The notes: a model not told the origin generated them from the sequence alone. 64,000 nucleotides of DNA from Amorphochlora amoebiformis (GCA_054601695.1 BAAHQB010000043.1:124001-188000), one strand, 5' to 3'. Numbered from the stretch's first letter, positions 1 through 41,050 are shown. A program made the numbers and translations.

Positions 1-85
1 TCATATTCCTAATTTTCGAAAATTCCACTTCATGATCAGACTAATTAACGACCATACATGAAGTTCCTACATGCATATGATCGAT

Positions 86-6664
<6,579 letters not shown>

Positions 6665-6781
6665 CTTACGGGGGTGATTTATACGGTTGTGTTTGGTTGT
6701 GGACGTTGATGTATGTTGGTTTATGTATATATATATATATATCTATATGTATATATGTATATATATATATGTATATACATG

Positions 6782-6818
<37 letters not shown>

Positions 6819-6846
6819 GTAAATACATATAAGTATAAAAATATAT

Positions 6847-6914
<68 letters not shown>

Positions 6915-6920
6915 ATATAA

Positions 6921-7338
6921 ACCTAACTCTAACCCTTAACCCTCTCTCTCTAGCCCTAACCCTAACCCAAACTCCCTCTCCAATCTTACCCTAACCCCTA
7001 ACTCTTAACCTAACCCTCTCTAATCCTAACCCTAACCTTAACACCAATACTAACACAAAACTCTCTCTCCAACCCCAACCCTAACCCTAATCCTAAACTC
7101 TAATCCTAACCCTAACCCTAACCCTAACCCTAACTCTAACCCTAACCCTAACTCTAAACCTAACCCTCTCTAATCCTAACCCTAACCCTAACACTAATAC
7201 TAACACAAAACTCTCTCTCCAACCCCATCCCTAACCCTAATCCTAAACTCTAATCCTAACCCTAACCCTAAACTCTAATCCTAACCCTAATCCTAACCCT
7301 ATATCAAACCCAATCCTAACCCTAACTCTAATCCTAAT
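6921..7338 (-). repeat. Degenerate interstitial telomeric array
   Basis: CCCTAA-type units with many variants (TCTCTCTAACCC, CTAATCCTAAACT) and internal duplication of a ~130-bp block (about 6990-7110 and 7150-7260). It lies in the minus-strand intron between exons 7765-7635 and 6664-6467, about 300 nt after the donor, with (TA)n and (CA)n on the donor side. Confidence 0.9.
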
Positions 7339-7416
7339 GTATCTATATATATATATATATATATATATAAATATATATATATAAACATGCACATACACAC
7401 ACACACACACATAAAT

Positions 7417-7471
<55 letters not shown>

Positions 7472-7504
7472 TATATACATACATACACATATGCATGCAT
7501 TATA

Positions 7505-7626
<122 letters not shown>

Positions 7627-7634
7627 TATAATAC

Positions 7635-11388
<3,754 letters not shown>

Positions 11389-11664
11389 CTAAATCAGGTC
11401 TATTTCATTGAAATTTACCGAACCATGTATATATAAATATATATATACCGTTTACTATTATTATTATTATATTATATTATATATATACACATTTGCACAT
11501 AACACACACACATACACACACACACACACATATATACCGTTTATCACACACATATTATACACACACACATATATATACAATACACATATATACACACACA
11601 CACATATACACACACATATATATACACACACACATACATATATATATATGCATGTATATAATAT

Positions 11665-11756
<92 letters not shown>

Positions 11757-11823
11757 CATATATATGTAAAGATAATATCTTATATCTATATATATGTGTA
11801 TGTATAAATATATATATATATAT

Positions 11824-11854
<31 letters not shown>

Positions 11855-11928
11855 TGTGTAGACACATAGATGAAATACAAAAACATTCAAATCAATTCGT
11901 ACATTAATACAATCATCACCACACGAAC

Positions 11929-12130
11929 TCATTCGAAACACAAAAGGAATCCACACTCGAATGTACCTTTCCCAAAATCGCCCTCACCCTCTTCGAACTT
12001 GCGAATCAGCTTTGCGCCTACCTCAGAGCCCCCCCCCCCTTTACCTCCCAATATTATCCGCCTAGCCATCTTCTCAGTCAACTTATCCTCCACCTCTTCA
12101 AAGCGAAACACACACTTCTTGTACGCCTTT
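11929..12130 (-). CDS. Candidate exon or exons, unrecognised
   Basis: After an acceptor (CCCACGGCAG) an open frame runs from 12130 to TGA at 11929: KAYKKCVFRFEEVEDKLTEK, then a Gly run coded by a poly-G tract, then a Glu/Gly/Lys-rich tail. A donor candidate lies at 12045 (GGGAG then GTAAAG). It could be an upstream exon of the PPR gene, but no donor gives the phase needed by exon 11388-11351. I do not recognise the sequence. Confidence 0.3.
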
Positions 12131-12885
12131 CTGCCGTGGGTAGAGAGAGCAAGAATGATATGTCATGGAAGAAGTGAGAGGAAGATAAGTCGGAAGAAGA
12201 GGGACCAGCACATTCAGACCAGCGGCGAAATCGACACATAGCTCACAAAAATATCACAAATGCAAAAATATCACAAATGCACGCGACTTACGAGTGCTGC
12301 AGAGCCCGACGAGCAGCTGAAAACACATTACTCTTTCGACTCGAGGGGGGAAACCTTCCCGACCCTCGCCCACGCCCTGGAGGTCTCCTTCCGATGGCTT
12401 CGGAGGCCCTTTTTCGCGCTCTGCAAGACCAAAGCTCAGCCAGAAGGATTCAAACCGCGGGCACGTATATTGGGGAGGAGAGCGAAATTAAAAGAATGTA
12501 GACATACACACTCTGTACAACCTTGACGAGTTCCAAATCTGCGATTGACTGAGGTGTAGAGCTAGGAATAAACCGGGAACAACCCACACCATTCTCACAC
12601 ACCCGTGCCGTGCGCCATTGCCGGGATATCCAGATATGGATACATGGATAGTAAAGCTTTATATATGCTTATATCCGAATATTCCTTATCCTTATATCTG
12701 CATGAGATATCAGATATTCCTCAGGACCTCTAATACTCTCCGCGGTCGTTGATCCGGGAAATATTTGATAGAATCACCAGGAAACGCAACAAATGAAGCA
12801 AAAAAAGAGCTCTAAGAACTTTTCGGCTTGTTCCGCCTGAGTGGCGCGCGTGCTGCGTGTTTGTGTCCCCCCCACCTTGAAGGCT
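12131..12885. other. Unassigned island and probable promoter region
   Basis: Non-repetitive, balanced base composition. 12260-12525 is open in several frames on both strands and has splice-like sites on each, so I cannot choose a strand. 12560-12880 is more AT-rich with ATATCC/GATAT words and probably holds the promoter of the + gene starting at 12886. Confidence 0.4.
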
Positions 12886-14378
12886 ATGTACGCCCTGGGA
12901 TGGGTTGTGTCTGACTCAATCAAAGCCTTCTTGGCGGTCTGCGAGATCGCCTACGGAATAAAGCAGCTCTCAGACTTGAATGGGAATAAGAATATGCGTA
13001 GAATTCGATGGTTGGCAACCATCAACGCGGTCTTCATCTTGGCTGTCAGCATCGGATCGCACAGCCCTGGTCGGGTGGGCTGGCGCGCTTCGACGATCCT
13101 CCTCAGTATCATCGTGGGAAATTTGATCATTCTGCTGCTCTACGTCTCTGAAGTTGTCTCGACGGCCTTATTCAGCGTGAAGAAAATGACCGTTGAGGCC
13201 CCGCATATCGCACCGCGAGTCATTAACTTTGGGGCGGCCGTAGTGGTGATAGCAATCTGCACGGGCCTCATCGGGAGCTTAGTCACTGGGGACTCCTACT
13301 GGGGATCTATAAAGCATGTTGCTGGAGCCGTGGCCACCATTTGCGGGGGCTCTTACTACATTTACTCCTTAGGTAATATTTGCTGGCACGTTGTGTTCGA
13401 CAGAACAATTTGAATCTTTTGCATGTAGGAATGCTCCGAAGTGTCATGAAACCTGACAAGGGAAAAGCTCAACCCATCGAGACGTTTAAGTCGTCGAAGC
13501 GAATGCCAACGATGGTATGCCAGGCTTCTCTCCTTACTTCATTTCGTCATCCAGTTTGTATTCAGAACCAATCTTTTCCAAGAGGACGTGCCAGGACTAG
13601 AGGGTCTAGAAAAGGAAGCCAACCGGTACATTTTTACATAAGGCCCGTTAAGACGAATGGATGGAATCGAGTTATCTGAGCAGTTTGATATCTCAGGTAA
13701 TCCGAAGTGCAGCCTCTGTGAGCGTCAGTAGGATGCGTTACGAATCGAAGCTTGTCAGCAAGGTAGTTCCAATGGAGGCAAAGCTCAACTCGGTACGAGA
13801 TATCATTTCATAAGCGCACATCGTGGCTCTTACCCTTGCACTCTCAGAACTCGCTACTCGATGCAAACAAGCTTCGATCCGCATCGACGATGCCGGACGA
13901 CCAGCCTACATCCGACCGGTACCGCCAATCAACGTCTACGATGGCCGAGCAGGAACATCATAAGAATCGCTCTGTGTCTTCGCTAGTGGGATTCACAATG
14001 CCGAGCCGTCGAGACAGCGGGAACCCAATGTTGGCAGGAGGTTATGTGTTCAGGGCCCAGGTGTCTGACTCTAATGTTGCATCCAAGATCTCTGCCAACG
14101 ATTTAGGGCGTAAGATTCAACGTGAGTTGAATCTTGCGCCGTCGAAGGAGGAGCTAGTGTCTAATCTCAGCGAGGCCGCCAAAGCCCGCGCCGCGGAGAT
14201 AGAGAGGAGGCTTCGACGTGAGTCTCTGAAAGCGGAGATCAAAGCACGGCGAGAATCAGAGCGGAGGGAATCGAAGCTTCGTAAGGAGACGGATATGGCT
14301 GTGGGAGAGCCGTCGGTTAAGAACGACGACCAAGTCAAGACGAACGATGAGCATGTAGAGGTAACTGTGTTACCCTAA
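12886..14378 (+). CDS. Multi-pass membrane protein with charged C-terminal tail
   Basis: Exons 12886-13372, 13429-13514, 13566-13625, 13697-13792, 13848-14378; introns of 56, 51, 71 and 55 nt, all GT-AG, all in phase, 419 residues. The ATG at 12886 is the first in-frame Met. The first ~160 residues hold about five hydrophobic segments (e.g. WLATINAVFILAVSIGS and ASTILLSIIVGNLIILLLYV). The rest is hydrophilic: a basic Arg/Ser patch (PRGRARTRGSRKG), then a Glu/Arg/Lys-rich likely coiled coil around residues 335-395 and a soluble end. I infer a membrane-anchored protein with a cytosolic tail; no family recognised. No (TA)n or decoy arrays in its introns, unlike its neighbours. Confidence 0.85.
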
Positions 14379-14608
14379 CATCTAAGCCCCGGCGAATCTT
14401 GGCGACCTTCAAGCTGTGCTGACCCAAACCCAACTTACCCTCAGGAAAATCACTTAGGCTTACCATTATACAAATCGAGTTGGTTTTAGTCGAACAGCGC
14501 AGCTAATTCATAACAATATCTCAGATCTCCGCCTTCTTCAGCCGGGCAAGCCGATTGGCGAGTGAGAGCGCTCTTAATACTGAGGGCACGGTTAGAAATC
14601 ATCTTTGC
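14379..14608. other. Intergenic gap between two tandem + genes
   Basis: About 230 bp of ordinary sequence after the TAA at 14376-14378. It must contain the 3' end of the membrane-protein gene and the promoter of the next. I see no clear poly(A) or promoter motif. Confidence 0.5.
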
Positions 14609-14673
14609 ATGCCTTCTGTATATGTTCTATACATCCCTCTCTTTGCATCATATATGTATATATATATATATGT

Positions 14674-14704
<31 letters not shown>

Positions 14705-14728
14705 TATATACATACATAAATATATATA

Positions 14729-14808
<80 letters not shown>

Positions 14809-15082
14809 CATATAGATATATTTGCATATTATATAATGTGTTTTTTATAATTAATATAAGTTTGAATATATAACCACACTTAGCATCATAAATGTAAGTA
14901 AAACTCAGAGTGGGAACAGAGGACTTCCTAAGCTTGATATTTCCGATGAGAAGGTGGATATATCACAAATGTATTGTCGTACATAACATAACAAATATAT
15001 ATATATATATATATATATTTATTTATTTATTTACCTATGAGAAGGTCAATATATCACATATGTATTGGTGTATATACAACAT

Positions 15083-15134
<52 letters not shown>

Positions 15135-15217
15135 GATGAGAAGGTCAATATATCACATATGTGTTGGTGTATATACAACATAATATATATATATATATAT
15201 ACATAACATATTTATAT

Positions 15218-15249
<32 letters not shown>

Positions 15250-15321
15250 CCAATGAGAAGGTCAATATATATCACATATATGTATTGGTGGATATGCAGC
15301 ATAACAAATACACACATATAT

Positions 15322-15382
<61 letters not shown>

Positions 15383-15433
15383 GATGAGAAGGTCAATATG
15401 TCACATATGTATTGGTGTATATACAACAGAACA

Positions 15434-15467
<34 letters not shown>

Positions 15468-15516
15468 CCGATGAGAAGGTCAATATATCACATATGTATT
15501 GACGTCTATCCAACAT

Positions 15517-15564
<48 letters not shown>

Positions 15565-15619
15565 GATGAGAAGGTCAATATATAAACATATATATTGTAT
15601 ATACAACATAACAATATGA

Positions 15620-15658
<39 letters not shown>

Positions 15659-15708
15659 ATATACCGATGAGAAGGTCAATATAACATACATTGGTGTATA
15701 AAGAACAT

Positions 15709-15796
<88 letters not shown>

Positions 15797-16401
15797 ATAT
15801 AATATGTATATACATGAGACAAACCACATATGCACATACATACGTACATACATACATACACGTACGCAGACTCGTACACACAAAGATACACATACATACA
15901 CATACAACACATACATACAAAACACACACACACAGATATAACACACACACATCAACACAGACATACACACACACATACACACACACACACACACAACACA
16001 CACACACACAACACACACATACAACACACACTTACAACACACACACATACAACACACACACACACACATACAACACACACACACATACAACACACACACA
16101 CACATACAACACAAACACTTACAACACACACACACATACAACACACACACACACACATACAACACACTTACAACACACACTTACAACACACACACACATA
16201 TATACAACACACACTCACACATACAACACACAAACACACATAAAACACACACACATACAACAGGCGAATGAATCTTTTGTCGTCCCGGCATATCATACAC
16301 CCACCAAGTTAGATCCAGAAAACATCAAATTCAAAACGGACTTTGAGAAGCGCTGGGGGAAGAGACTCACTCACGATCTCCGGAAAGTTCGAAACTCTTA
16401 G
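14609..16401 (+). CDS. Small basic protein, 2-3 exons, one intron with 7 decoys
   Basis: Exon 14909-14953 (acceptor CTCAG, 45 nt, ends ISDEK) joins in phase 0 to the terminal exon 16264-16401 (acceptor CAACAG, ends KVRNS, TAG). A possible first exon is 14609-14617 (MPS, donor GTATATG), which would make a 63-residue protein. The terminal exon reads [15 protein letters not shown] .. [13 protein letters not shown] and is rich in Lys/Arg/His. I do not recognise it. The 1.3-kb intron contains seven copies of the donor edge (CCGATGAGAAG then GTCAATATATC), then a (CA)n tract of about 440 bp ending at the acceptor. The last two exons are well supported; the first is a guess. Confidence 0.6.
15030..15700 (+). 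repeat. Seven decoy copies of the donor edge of exon 14909-14953
   Basis: Units near 15033, 15133, 15250, 15381, 15469, 15564 and 15663 carry the last ~11 exon bases, the donor GT and ~40 nt of the original intron start (GTCAATATATCACATATG), each followed by (TA)n. Spacing is 85-130 bp. Copies differ by single substitutions or small deletions, so they are not one recent event. Confidence 0.92.
15815..16263 (+). repeat. (CA)n-rich tract ending at a 3' splice site
   Basis: ACACACATACAAC units for about 440 bp, running directly into the CAACAG acceptor of exon 16264. The His/Thr and Cys/Val open frames here are artefacts of the repeat. Confidence 0.9.
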
Positions 16402-16498
16402 AGAATAGGGGGAGGGGGGGGGGGGTTAGAGAGAGAGAGAGAGTTTAGTTAAATAAGAGAGAGAAAGAGAGACATACGAGATAGGAGATGTTTAATGT

Positions 16499-16539
<41 letters not shown>

Positions 16540-16689
16540 AGTTAAAATATAAGAGAGAGAGAGAGAAAGAGCGATATACGAGATAGGAGATGTTTAATAT
16601 ACATAATATATACATACATACACATATATATATATATATATATATATTATACCATTCAGTTACGCCATAAGAAATCATTGAGAGCAAAG

Positions 16690-16915
16690 ATGAAGATTTT
16701 GATCATATTCGGCATGCTGTTGGCCGCTATTGTTGTCGGAGCATTTACCTTCTCCGCTGTTATCGCGGTATGTGCGTATATTATAACATACTACATTCTA
16801 ATATACTTGTTATTATATTGTTTTGCACTGTGGAATATTTGTGGTGAATCAGTTATATGATAGTACAAAATAAACTTTGTATAGATGTTATAATATATAT
16901 ATATATATATATACC

Positions 16916-16947
<32 letters not shown>

Positions 16948-16963
16948 CATATATATATATATG

Positions 16964-16996
<33 letters not shown>

Positions 16997-17057
16997 CTAC
17001 GGCCCGCGAGAGTATCAGCGAGCAGTATGACCGCGAGGATAAAGAGTATCAATATAT

Positions 17058-17091
<34 letters not shown>

Positions 17092-17137
17092 TATTATAGG
17101 TATATAGATATATATGTGTATATAATATGTATGTATA

Positions 17138-17183
<46 letters not shown>

Positions 17184-17311
17184 TGACCGCGAGGATAAAG
17201 AGTATCAATATATTATACATATATACATATATATATATATATGTATATATATTCATATATATATATATATTATAGGTATATAGATATATATGTGTATATA
17301 ATATATATGTA

Positions 17312-17361
<50 letters not shown>

Positions 17362-17385
17362 TGACCGCGAGGATAAAGAGTATCA

Positions 17386-17455
<70 letters not shown>

Positions 17456-17495
17456 GTATATAGATATATATGTGTATATAATATGTATGTATGTT

Positions 17496-17526
<31 letters not shown>

Positions 17527-17633
17527 GTATATATATATATGACCGCGAGGATAAAGAGTATCAATATATTATATCATATATATATATATATATTAATTAT
17601 AGGTGTATATATATATATATATATGTGTATATA

Positions 17634-17675
<42 letters not shown>

Positions 17676-17742
17676 TATATATGATGTAATCTGCACACGT
17701 ACTATATGTTTATATATATTATTAATCGACATGTAGTGCATA

Positions 17743-17823
<81 letters not shown>

Positions 17824-18231
17824 CATACACATGTATTCGTAATTATATTTCACATTCACACCCTGCACATACACACATACGTACAATCCATACAAACATT
17901 TTCACATGAACAAATATCGACCAGACTTCACGCACACACACACACACACACAGACCGACACAGACACAGACACGCGTTCACATCATCAGATATCAAGCAG
18001 ACGTCATAAACACGCACACACACACACACACAGACACTCATTCACATCGACAGGTATCGAGGAGACGTGGACGTAGGATGGTACGTTGTGCTTCTCGCAA
18101 ACGTGTATTTTCTCCTGTACGCGAGATCACGGCGTTGGAATCGGCCGACGAACACCAGTGCTATGAGTAGTGTGGCGAGGTCAAATGTTAATGTTGGAGG
18201 GCAGCATATGAGAACTCGATCTGCTGGGTGA
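16690..18231 (+). CDS. 101-residue protein with two membrane segments
   Basis: Exons 16690-16767, 16996-17045, 18054-18231; all GT-AG and in phase, 306 nt with TGA. Residues 3-26 are a strongly hydrophobic start ([20 protein letters not shown]), a signal peptide or signal anchor; residues 27-43 are acidic and charged; residues 50-66 ([17 protein letters not shown]) are a second membrane segment followed by the basic RSRRW stop and a Ser/Asn/Arg tail. I infer a small endomembrane protein; family unknown. The 1-kb second intron holds three decoy copies of the exon-2 donor edge and two diverged copies of the exon-3 acceptor edge. Confidence 0.75.
17170..17575 (+). repeat. Three decoy copies of the donor edge of exon 16996-17045
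   Basis: ATGACCGCGAGGATAAAGA followed by the donor GTATCAATATATT recurs at about 17183, 17362 and 17540 after the true copy at 17027. The ~175-bp period also carries a shared TA/TG block, so whole units of exon edge plus intron were duplicated. Confidence 0.92.
17845..18053 (+). repeat. Two diverged copies of the acceptor edge of exon 18054 with (CA)n
   Basis: TTTTCACATGAACAAATATCGACCAGAC, TTCACATCATCAGATATCAAG and the true TTCACATCGACAG then GTATCGAGGAGAC are three diverged copies of one unit, each followed or preceded by (CA)n. Both ends of this intron are therefore duplicated independently. The first motif is quoted only over its informative part. Confidence 0.75.
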
Positions 18232-19609
<1,378 letters not shown>

Positions 19610-19812
19610 GCCGAGAATGACCATTATTCCGAAAAGGTCCCGGTCGCAGCCCCCATCGGCGAAGCATAAGAGGTTTTTCTCTGCATCCACGGGTAAAAAT
19701 GTTGTTGTTGTTGTTGTTGGGGTGTTGTAGGGAGTCGATTTCGATGGGTGGCATTATGGTGGGTGTGTGTGTTGTATGTGTTAGTGTATTTATGTATGTT
19801 TTTATTTTATGC

Positions 19813-19858
<46 letters not shown>

Positions 19859-19869
19859 TATATATATGT

Positions 19870-19923
<54 letters not shown>

Positions 19924-19988
19924 GCATTTTATGTGTGAATGTGTGAGTGCGTGTAGTGGATGTGTAAAAGCGATAACAGATAATACAT

Positions 19989-20036
<48 letters not shown>

Positions 20037-20151
20037 TCCATTTTAATATTATAGTTAAAAACCTTATCATTAACCAGGTGTTCGAAAACTGTCTGCGATC
20101 CCCCGCAGCCCAGGGCCGAAGTCTGTCGTAGAGACATCCAAATGTACATAG
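19610..20151 (+). CDS. Last two exons of an unrecognised + gene
   Basis: Exon 19610-19692 (after AG, donor GTAAAAATG) and terminal exon 20078-20151 (acceptor ATTAACCAG, stop TAG) match in phase (1 then 2). Together they read MTIIPKRSRSQPPSAKHKRF then RKLSAIPRSPGPKSVVE: basic, Ser/Pro-rich, low complexity, like a disordered C-terminus. Upstream exons were not found in the repeat-rich 18232-19609. No family recognised; the terminal exon is also open in a second frame, so confidence is limited. Confidence 0.42.
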
Positions 20152-20792
20152 GTGCTACCCCGTCGGAACCAGACGGAGCGATAGGGCCATCATCAGCACC
20201 CACCCTTCATGTCTCTTTTTCTCCTCTTGTCCAGCTTATCTTTTTTTTTTTTTCCTCCCAGCCCTGCCTCTTCTTATTTCTTCCGTTCTCTCTCCTCTTT
20301 TCTTTTTAACTTCTCACTCACAAAACCGGCAAATGAGTTTTAGCGCAGACGTGGACCGTCGTCTGCCGTAGAGACATCAGAACTCCCGTAAAGATAACAC
20401 ATCTAGACCCCGTTTGGAATCTCTGGAACGGCCTAGGCGTACATGTAGTAGGTGTCGACGCATTTAAATGAGTCCATCGTAATTTAGTTAAATCTGTGTT
20501 TTTTTTTTTATATGTTGTGTTCGTACCATCAGTAGATTTAGGGCCACGTTGGTAATTGATGATCAATGAGTAAATTATTTTCATGTCTCATTTTTTCAAG
20601 ACACTCCGTTGTTTTTGTCTGGACCTAAAACTAGGTAAATTGAAATTTAAACCTCTTATCTACAATTAGCGCTCTAGACTACAAATAAACTTAGAGAATA
20701 TATTCAAGATATGAGCTTAAACGCCACGGTACAGAGCCTGAGTATCTAGAGCTAGTAGATTAAACTCTAGATACTCGTGATTGAATATGGAA

Positions 20793-20823
<31 letters not shown>

Positions 20824-21418
20824 GATATATATCTAGATATATATATCTAGATATATATAATTTATTCTTTTATACATGTCTAGTATGAAAACTCAGTATT
20901 ACACACACACTAGACACACACAACATTCTAGCATTGTACTAGATTATAGTAATTTATTACATACGGCCATGATATCTAAATTATTCTGGATAGCTAGGAT
21001 ATCTATGACTGATGAGACAGTTGTAGTCAAGAGTATCCTCTAGATCCTATAGCGCTAATATTAAATAGATATCTACTACTCATGATCGATTACGTATATA
21101 TAATAGATCTGACTCAGCTGAGTATCTATATCTAATTCTAGTAATTACTCTAGAATTCGAGTCTAGTGTCTAGATACTAGAGATACTAGAGATATTCTCT
21201 CGATAATTCATAGCCCCTGATAATACTACCTATATTACCTACTGGCATATAGATGAAAACCAGCTAGACCTTGATAACTGATCAAAACTAGAAACACAAA
21301 CAACATACAAAAACCATGCAACCGAAAAATCGTCTCAGACCGTCTAGACAGTCCTCCCCTCCTAGCCTCCCCCCGAACTTGCCGAACTTGTTAACCTCAA
21401 CGTTTAAAAACACAACAC
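20152..21418. other. Convergent intergenic region with CTAG-rich island
   Basis: Lies between the + gene ending near 20151 and the minus RhoGEF ending at 21419. 20152-20640 holds T-rich sequence and two copies of a CGTAGAGACATC unit (about 20127 and 20370). 20640-21290 is AT-rich and unusually rich in the palindrome CTAG (TCTAGA, ACTAGT, CTAGAT). No coding exon seen. Confidence 0.75.
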
Positions 21419-38395
<16,977 letters not shown>

Positions 38396-38510
38396 CAGTG
38401 TGCTGCAGGGCCGAAGTTTTCCCGCGAATTTTTCCTTTTGGTTTTTTTTCGCACTGGAAATCTTTTCGGAGCTTCCACTTCCGCTACCACGGCGTAGGGT
38501 TCAGGTGATC
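38396..38510. promoter_or_regulatory. Divergent promoter between RhoGEF and DPF-protein genes
   Basis: Only 115 bp separate the two ATG codons, which face away from each other, so the start regions must share or overlap regulatory sequence. The stretch is GC-richer than the surroundings with a T-rich block (TTTTGGTTTTTTTTC) near 38437-38452. No TATA box seen. Confidence 0.6.
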
Positions 38511-40159
38511 ATGGCTATGACCGCGCGCCAGCTGGGCGGCATCTTCGGGGATATCGTCAAGAAAGAAGACCTTCGTTCCGTCGTGACGAAGCACAGGGGA
38601 AACATCGAGAAGAGTTTCGATGATGTGATGCGTCATATCCCCAAAGAAAAGCGAACAGCCAAGCTTTGTGAGACGCTATGGTCTCGATTGAAGCCTTATT
38701 GGAGGGTATGTTCACCGTGGTGTAATATCCCTGAGGCTGTGTAGAATCACCTTGACGTTAGTAGGTGAGAATTTGATGCTCTCAGGTTCGAACTGAGGGC
38801 CTAGCAATTCAGGAGAGTGCCAGTATGTCAATTACCGTCGCTCAGCTTGGAACACTCCATAAATATGAGTGCGTACCTCAAATTACACATCTCGGCGCTA
38901 GCGTTTAAGAGTTTCCTGTCTAGGTGTGTGAAAGCCAAGGACTTCAATGAGACAAAGCTTGGCAAGCTCTGGATCAAACACTCTAGGGGATGGTCGATGG
39001 CGACAAGGAAGGGCGAGGTCAGCATCTTAATTTTCATCCACTCAGCTTGGTAATTTATATGTGTTTAGGTTTTCATGAAGCAAATCACTAAGCCGTACGC
39101 ATTGGTCGATATCGAGCGCCAACTAGCCGAGAAGAAGGAGGCAGCTAAACTCAAGGTGGTTCATCCCGTTTTCCCGGACTTGGAAGTCTCACTATTGTAT
39201 CTCAGTCGAAGAAAGAATTGAGCGAGAAGAAGGAGAAGAAGAAAAAATCGGTAATGTAATCATATGCCTTAATTTGATATCCCTAACACACCACCGTGTT
39301 TCCCTACAGAAGAAATCTACTCCCAGTTCGAAATCTAACGAAGCTCCCTACGTAAGTGGCACTTCACCGCGAACATGTCACACAGTATGGCTAAACGATG
39401 TATTGTCCAGGACCCCTTTGCGGCGGCTGCTCAGAAAAATGCGGATAGCGAAGATCCATTCGTCGCCGCTGCCACGGTGACCACTAAACTGAACTATCTT
39501 TAGATGTTCATCTCTCATTGCCTCATATAACAGGGCAGAAAAGGTTCGAAAAAAACATCGAAAAAAGCTACCAGGGCTTCGGCCCAATCTTTTGGTTCTA
39601 CGGGCACGGCGGGACTTGAAGACATCTTCGGCACCACTAGTCAACCTAAAGCCTCCGCACGTTCTGGCCGCGCCACAAGTGCTACAACCACCTCAGCTTC
39701 CCTAGCTGCAGCATTCGAGACGAATAATAACTCCAATAACGAGGAGAAGGAGTTGGATCTCTTATCGCAAGCGGTAAGTTTATTATTATTCTGTGAAGAA
39801 GCAATATTTACACATATTTCGAACAGATGGGAGCTCACAGCCCCGATGTGTCCCGAAACCATCAACCTACTTCAAACGTCATGGGGAAGGAGGAGAAGGT
39901 ATGGGTGCGGAATTAGGGAGGTTAATGGGAGGCGTGGTTGTGAAACCTCTGTCTTGGTTTAACATAGGAGGAAGACAAGGACGTTTGGTCGGGGGGAGAC
40001 CTCTTTAACTTTGATGATCCCATGACGGCCCCCACAAAGGCTCCGGTACGAAAACCATTGCCCTAAATCTCTCGTCGAATCTCATTTATAATCCTACTTT
40101 CGTAGAAGAAAAAGATGACTATGCAGGAGCTGCAGGGAGAGGCCATCTCTTTCATGTAA
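38511..40159 (+). CDS. DPF-motif endocytic adaptor-like protein, 11 exons
   Basis: Exons 38511-38705, 38786-38868, 38924-39017, 39069-39155, 39206-39250, 39310-39351, 39411-39476, 39534-39773, 39827-39898, 39968-40045, 40106-40159: 1056 nt, 351 residues, all GT-AG and in phase. Residues 1-150 look folded and helical (LGGIFGDIVKKEDLRS .. KLGKLWIKHSRGWSMATRK), then a Lys/Glu-rich helix and a long disordered tail. The tail has DPF at 183 and 197, LEDIFG near 232, ELDLLSQA near the end of exon 8 (clathrin-box-like) and DLFNFDDP near 319. In known clathrin adaptors such as epsins and AP180, DPF/DLF motifs bind AP-2 and LLDLL-type motifs bind clathrin. The N-terminal domain may be ENTH/ANTH/VHS-like but I cannot confirm it. 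All ten introns are 50-80 nt with no repeats. Confidence 0.82.
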
Positions 40160-40748
40160 GCTCGGCAGCCCAGAAGCGCCCACAGCGCCAGCTTTCCGAC
40201 TGAGGTGCCAGGAGCACTTGGACATTTTGGATTAAGGCACCAGGTCCTTGAACATCGAGTGCTAGCTGTCACTCGCGTGTATGAGTTTCCACGCTAGCTG
40301 CTGTACATGTAGTATGGCAAGCTAGGGACGCAACCGTAGTATCTAGAGTACAATTACCATATTGACAGTTATCATAGAAATCATTTAAGCTCTTCGTGAA
40401 GTCCAGATAATGTCACGACGTTGGATAATGCAACAATATTGGAAATACATATCTAGTATATGTATAACTCTAGAACTAGTACTAGAGTAATCTAGATAAT
40501 ATTATATATTTACTGGAATTATCATGGTATATTGATAAACTGGTTTTTAACTAAATGTCTAGATGTATGTATGTAAATAAACATGTGTGTATGTATATGT
40601 ATGTATGTATGTATATATATATATATATATGTATATACTAGATATATATGTATATATATATATATATATATCATAGTACTACTAGTATATAACCCAGATA
40701 ACTAGTATATATTAACTAGATTAACATATATATATACTAGATATATAT

Positions 40749-40785
<37 letters not shown>

Positions 40786-41050
40786 GTGCATGTACAGTGC
40801 ATATATGAACACCGGGGTACATCAGTATATCAGTACTAGTGTATATATCTAGTATATGGATTTAGTGCCCAATCGATCCTAATTGTCCTAGTCAATCCAT
40901 CAACGTTTGTCGAAACGAGTATAAATCGTAAATAATGGACATGAAAACAGTGTCTAACAGAATTTATGAAACATACATACATATGAATTAATGAAATATA
41001 CATGCACAGGTGCATCTACTAGATCTAGGTGCATCGATTTCGAACATCTA
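40160..41050. other. Convergent intergenic region with CTAG-rich island
   Basis: Lies between the stop of the DPF gene (40159) and the stop of MOB1 (41051). From about 40300 to 41035 it is AT-rich with frequent CTAG (ACTAGT, TCTAGA, CTAGAT) and short (TA)n runs. No exon seen. Probably holds both 3' UTRs and poly(A) signals; AATAAA-like words occur (40577-40582). Confidence 0.78.

Noticed and set aside
7243-7345. Arg/Val/Gly-Leu repeat frames near the telomeric block
   Set aside because: Translation of degenerate TTAGGG-type units.
14985-15700. CRISPR array, because of evenly spaced repeats
   Set aside because: Units are 50-60 bp, diverged, include an exon edge, and spacers are (TA)n; the DNA is eukaryotic.
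15691-16401. His/Thr-rich and Cys/Val-rich frames over the (CA)n tract
   Set aside because: Pure translation of ACACAT repeats; only the final 46 codons, after the CAACAG acceptor, look coding.
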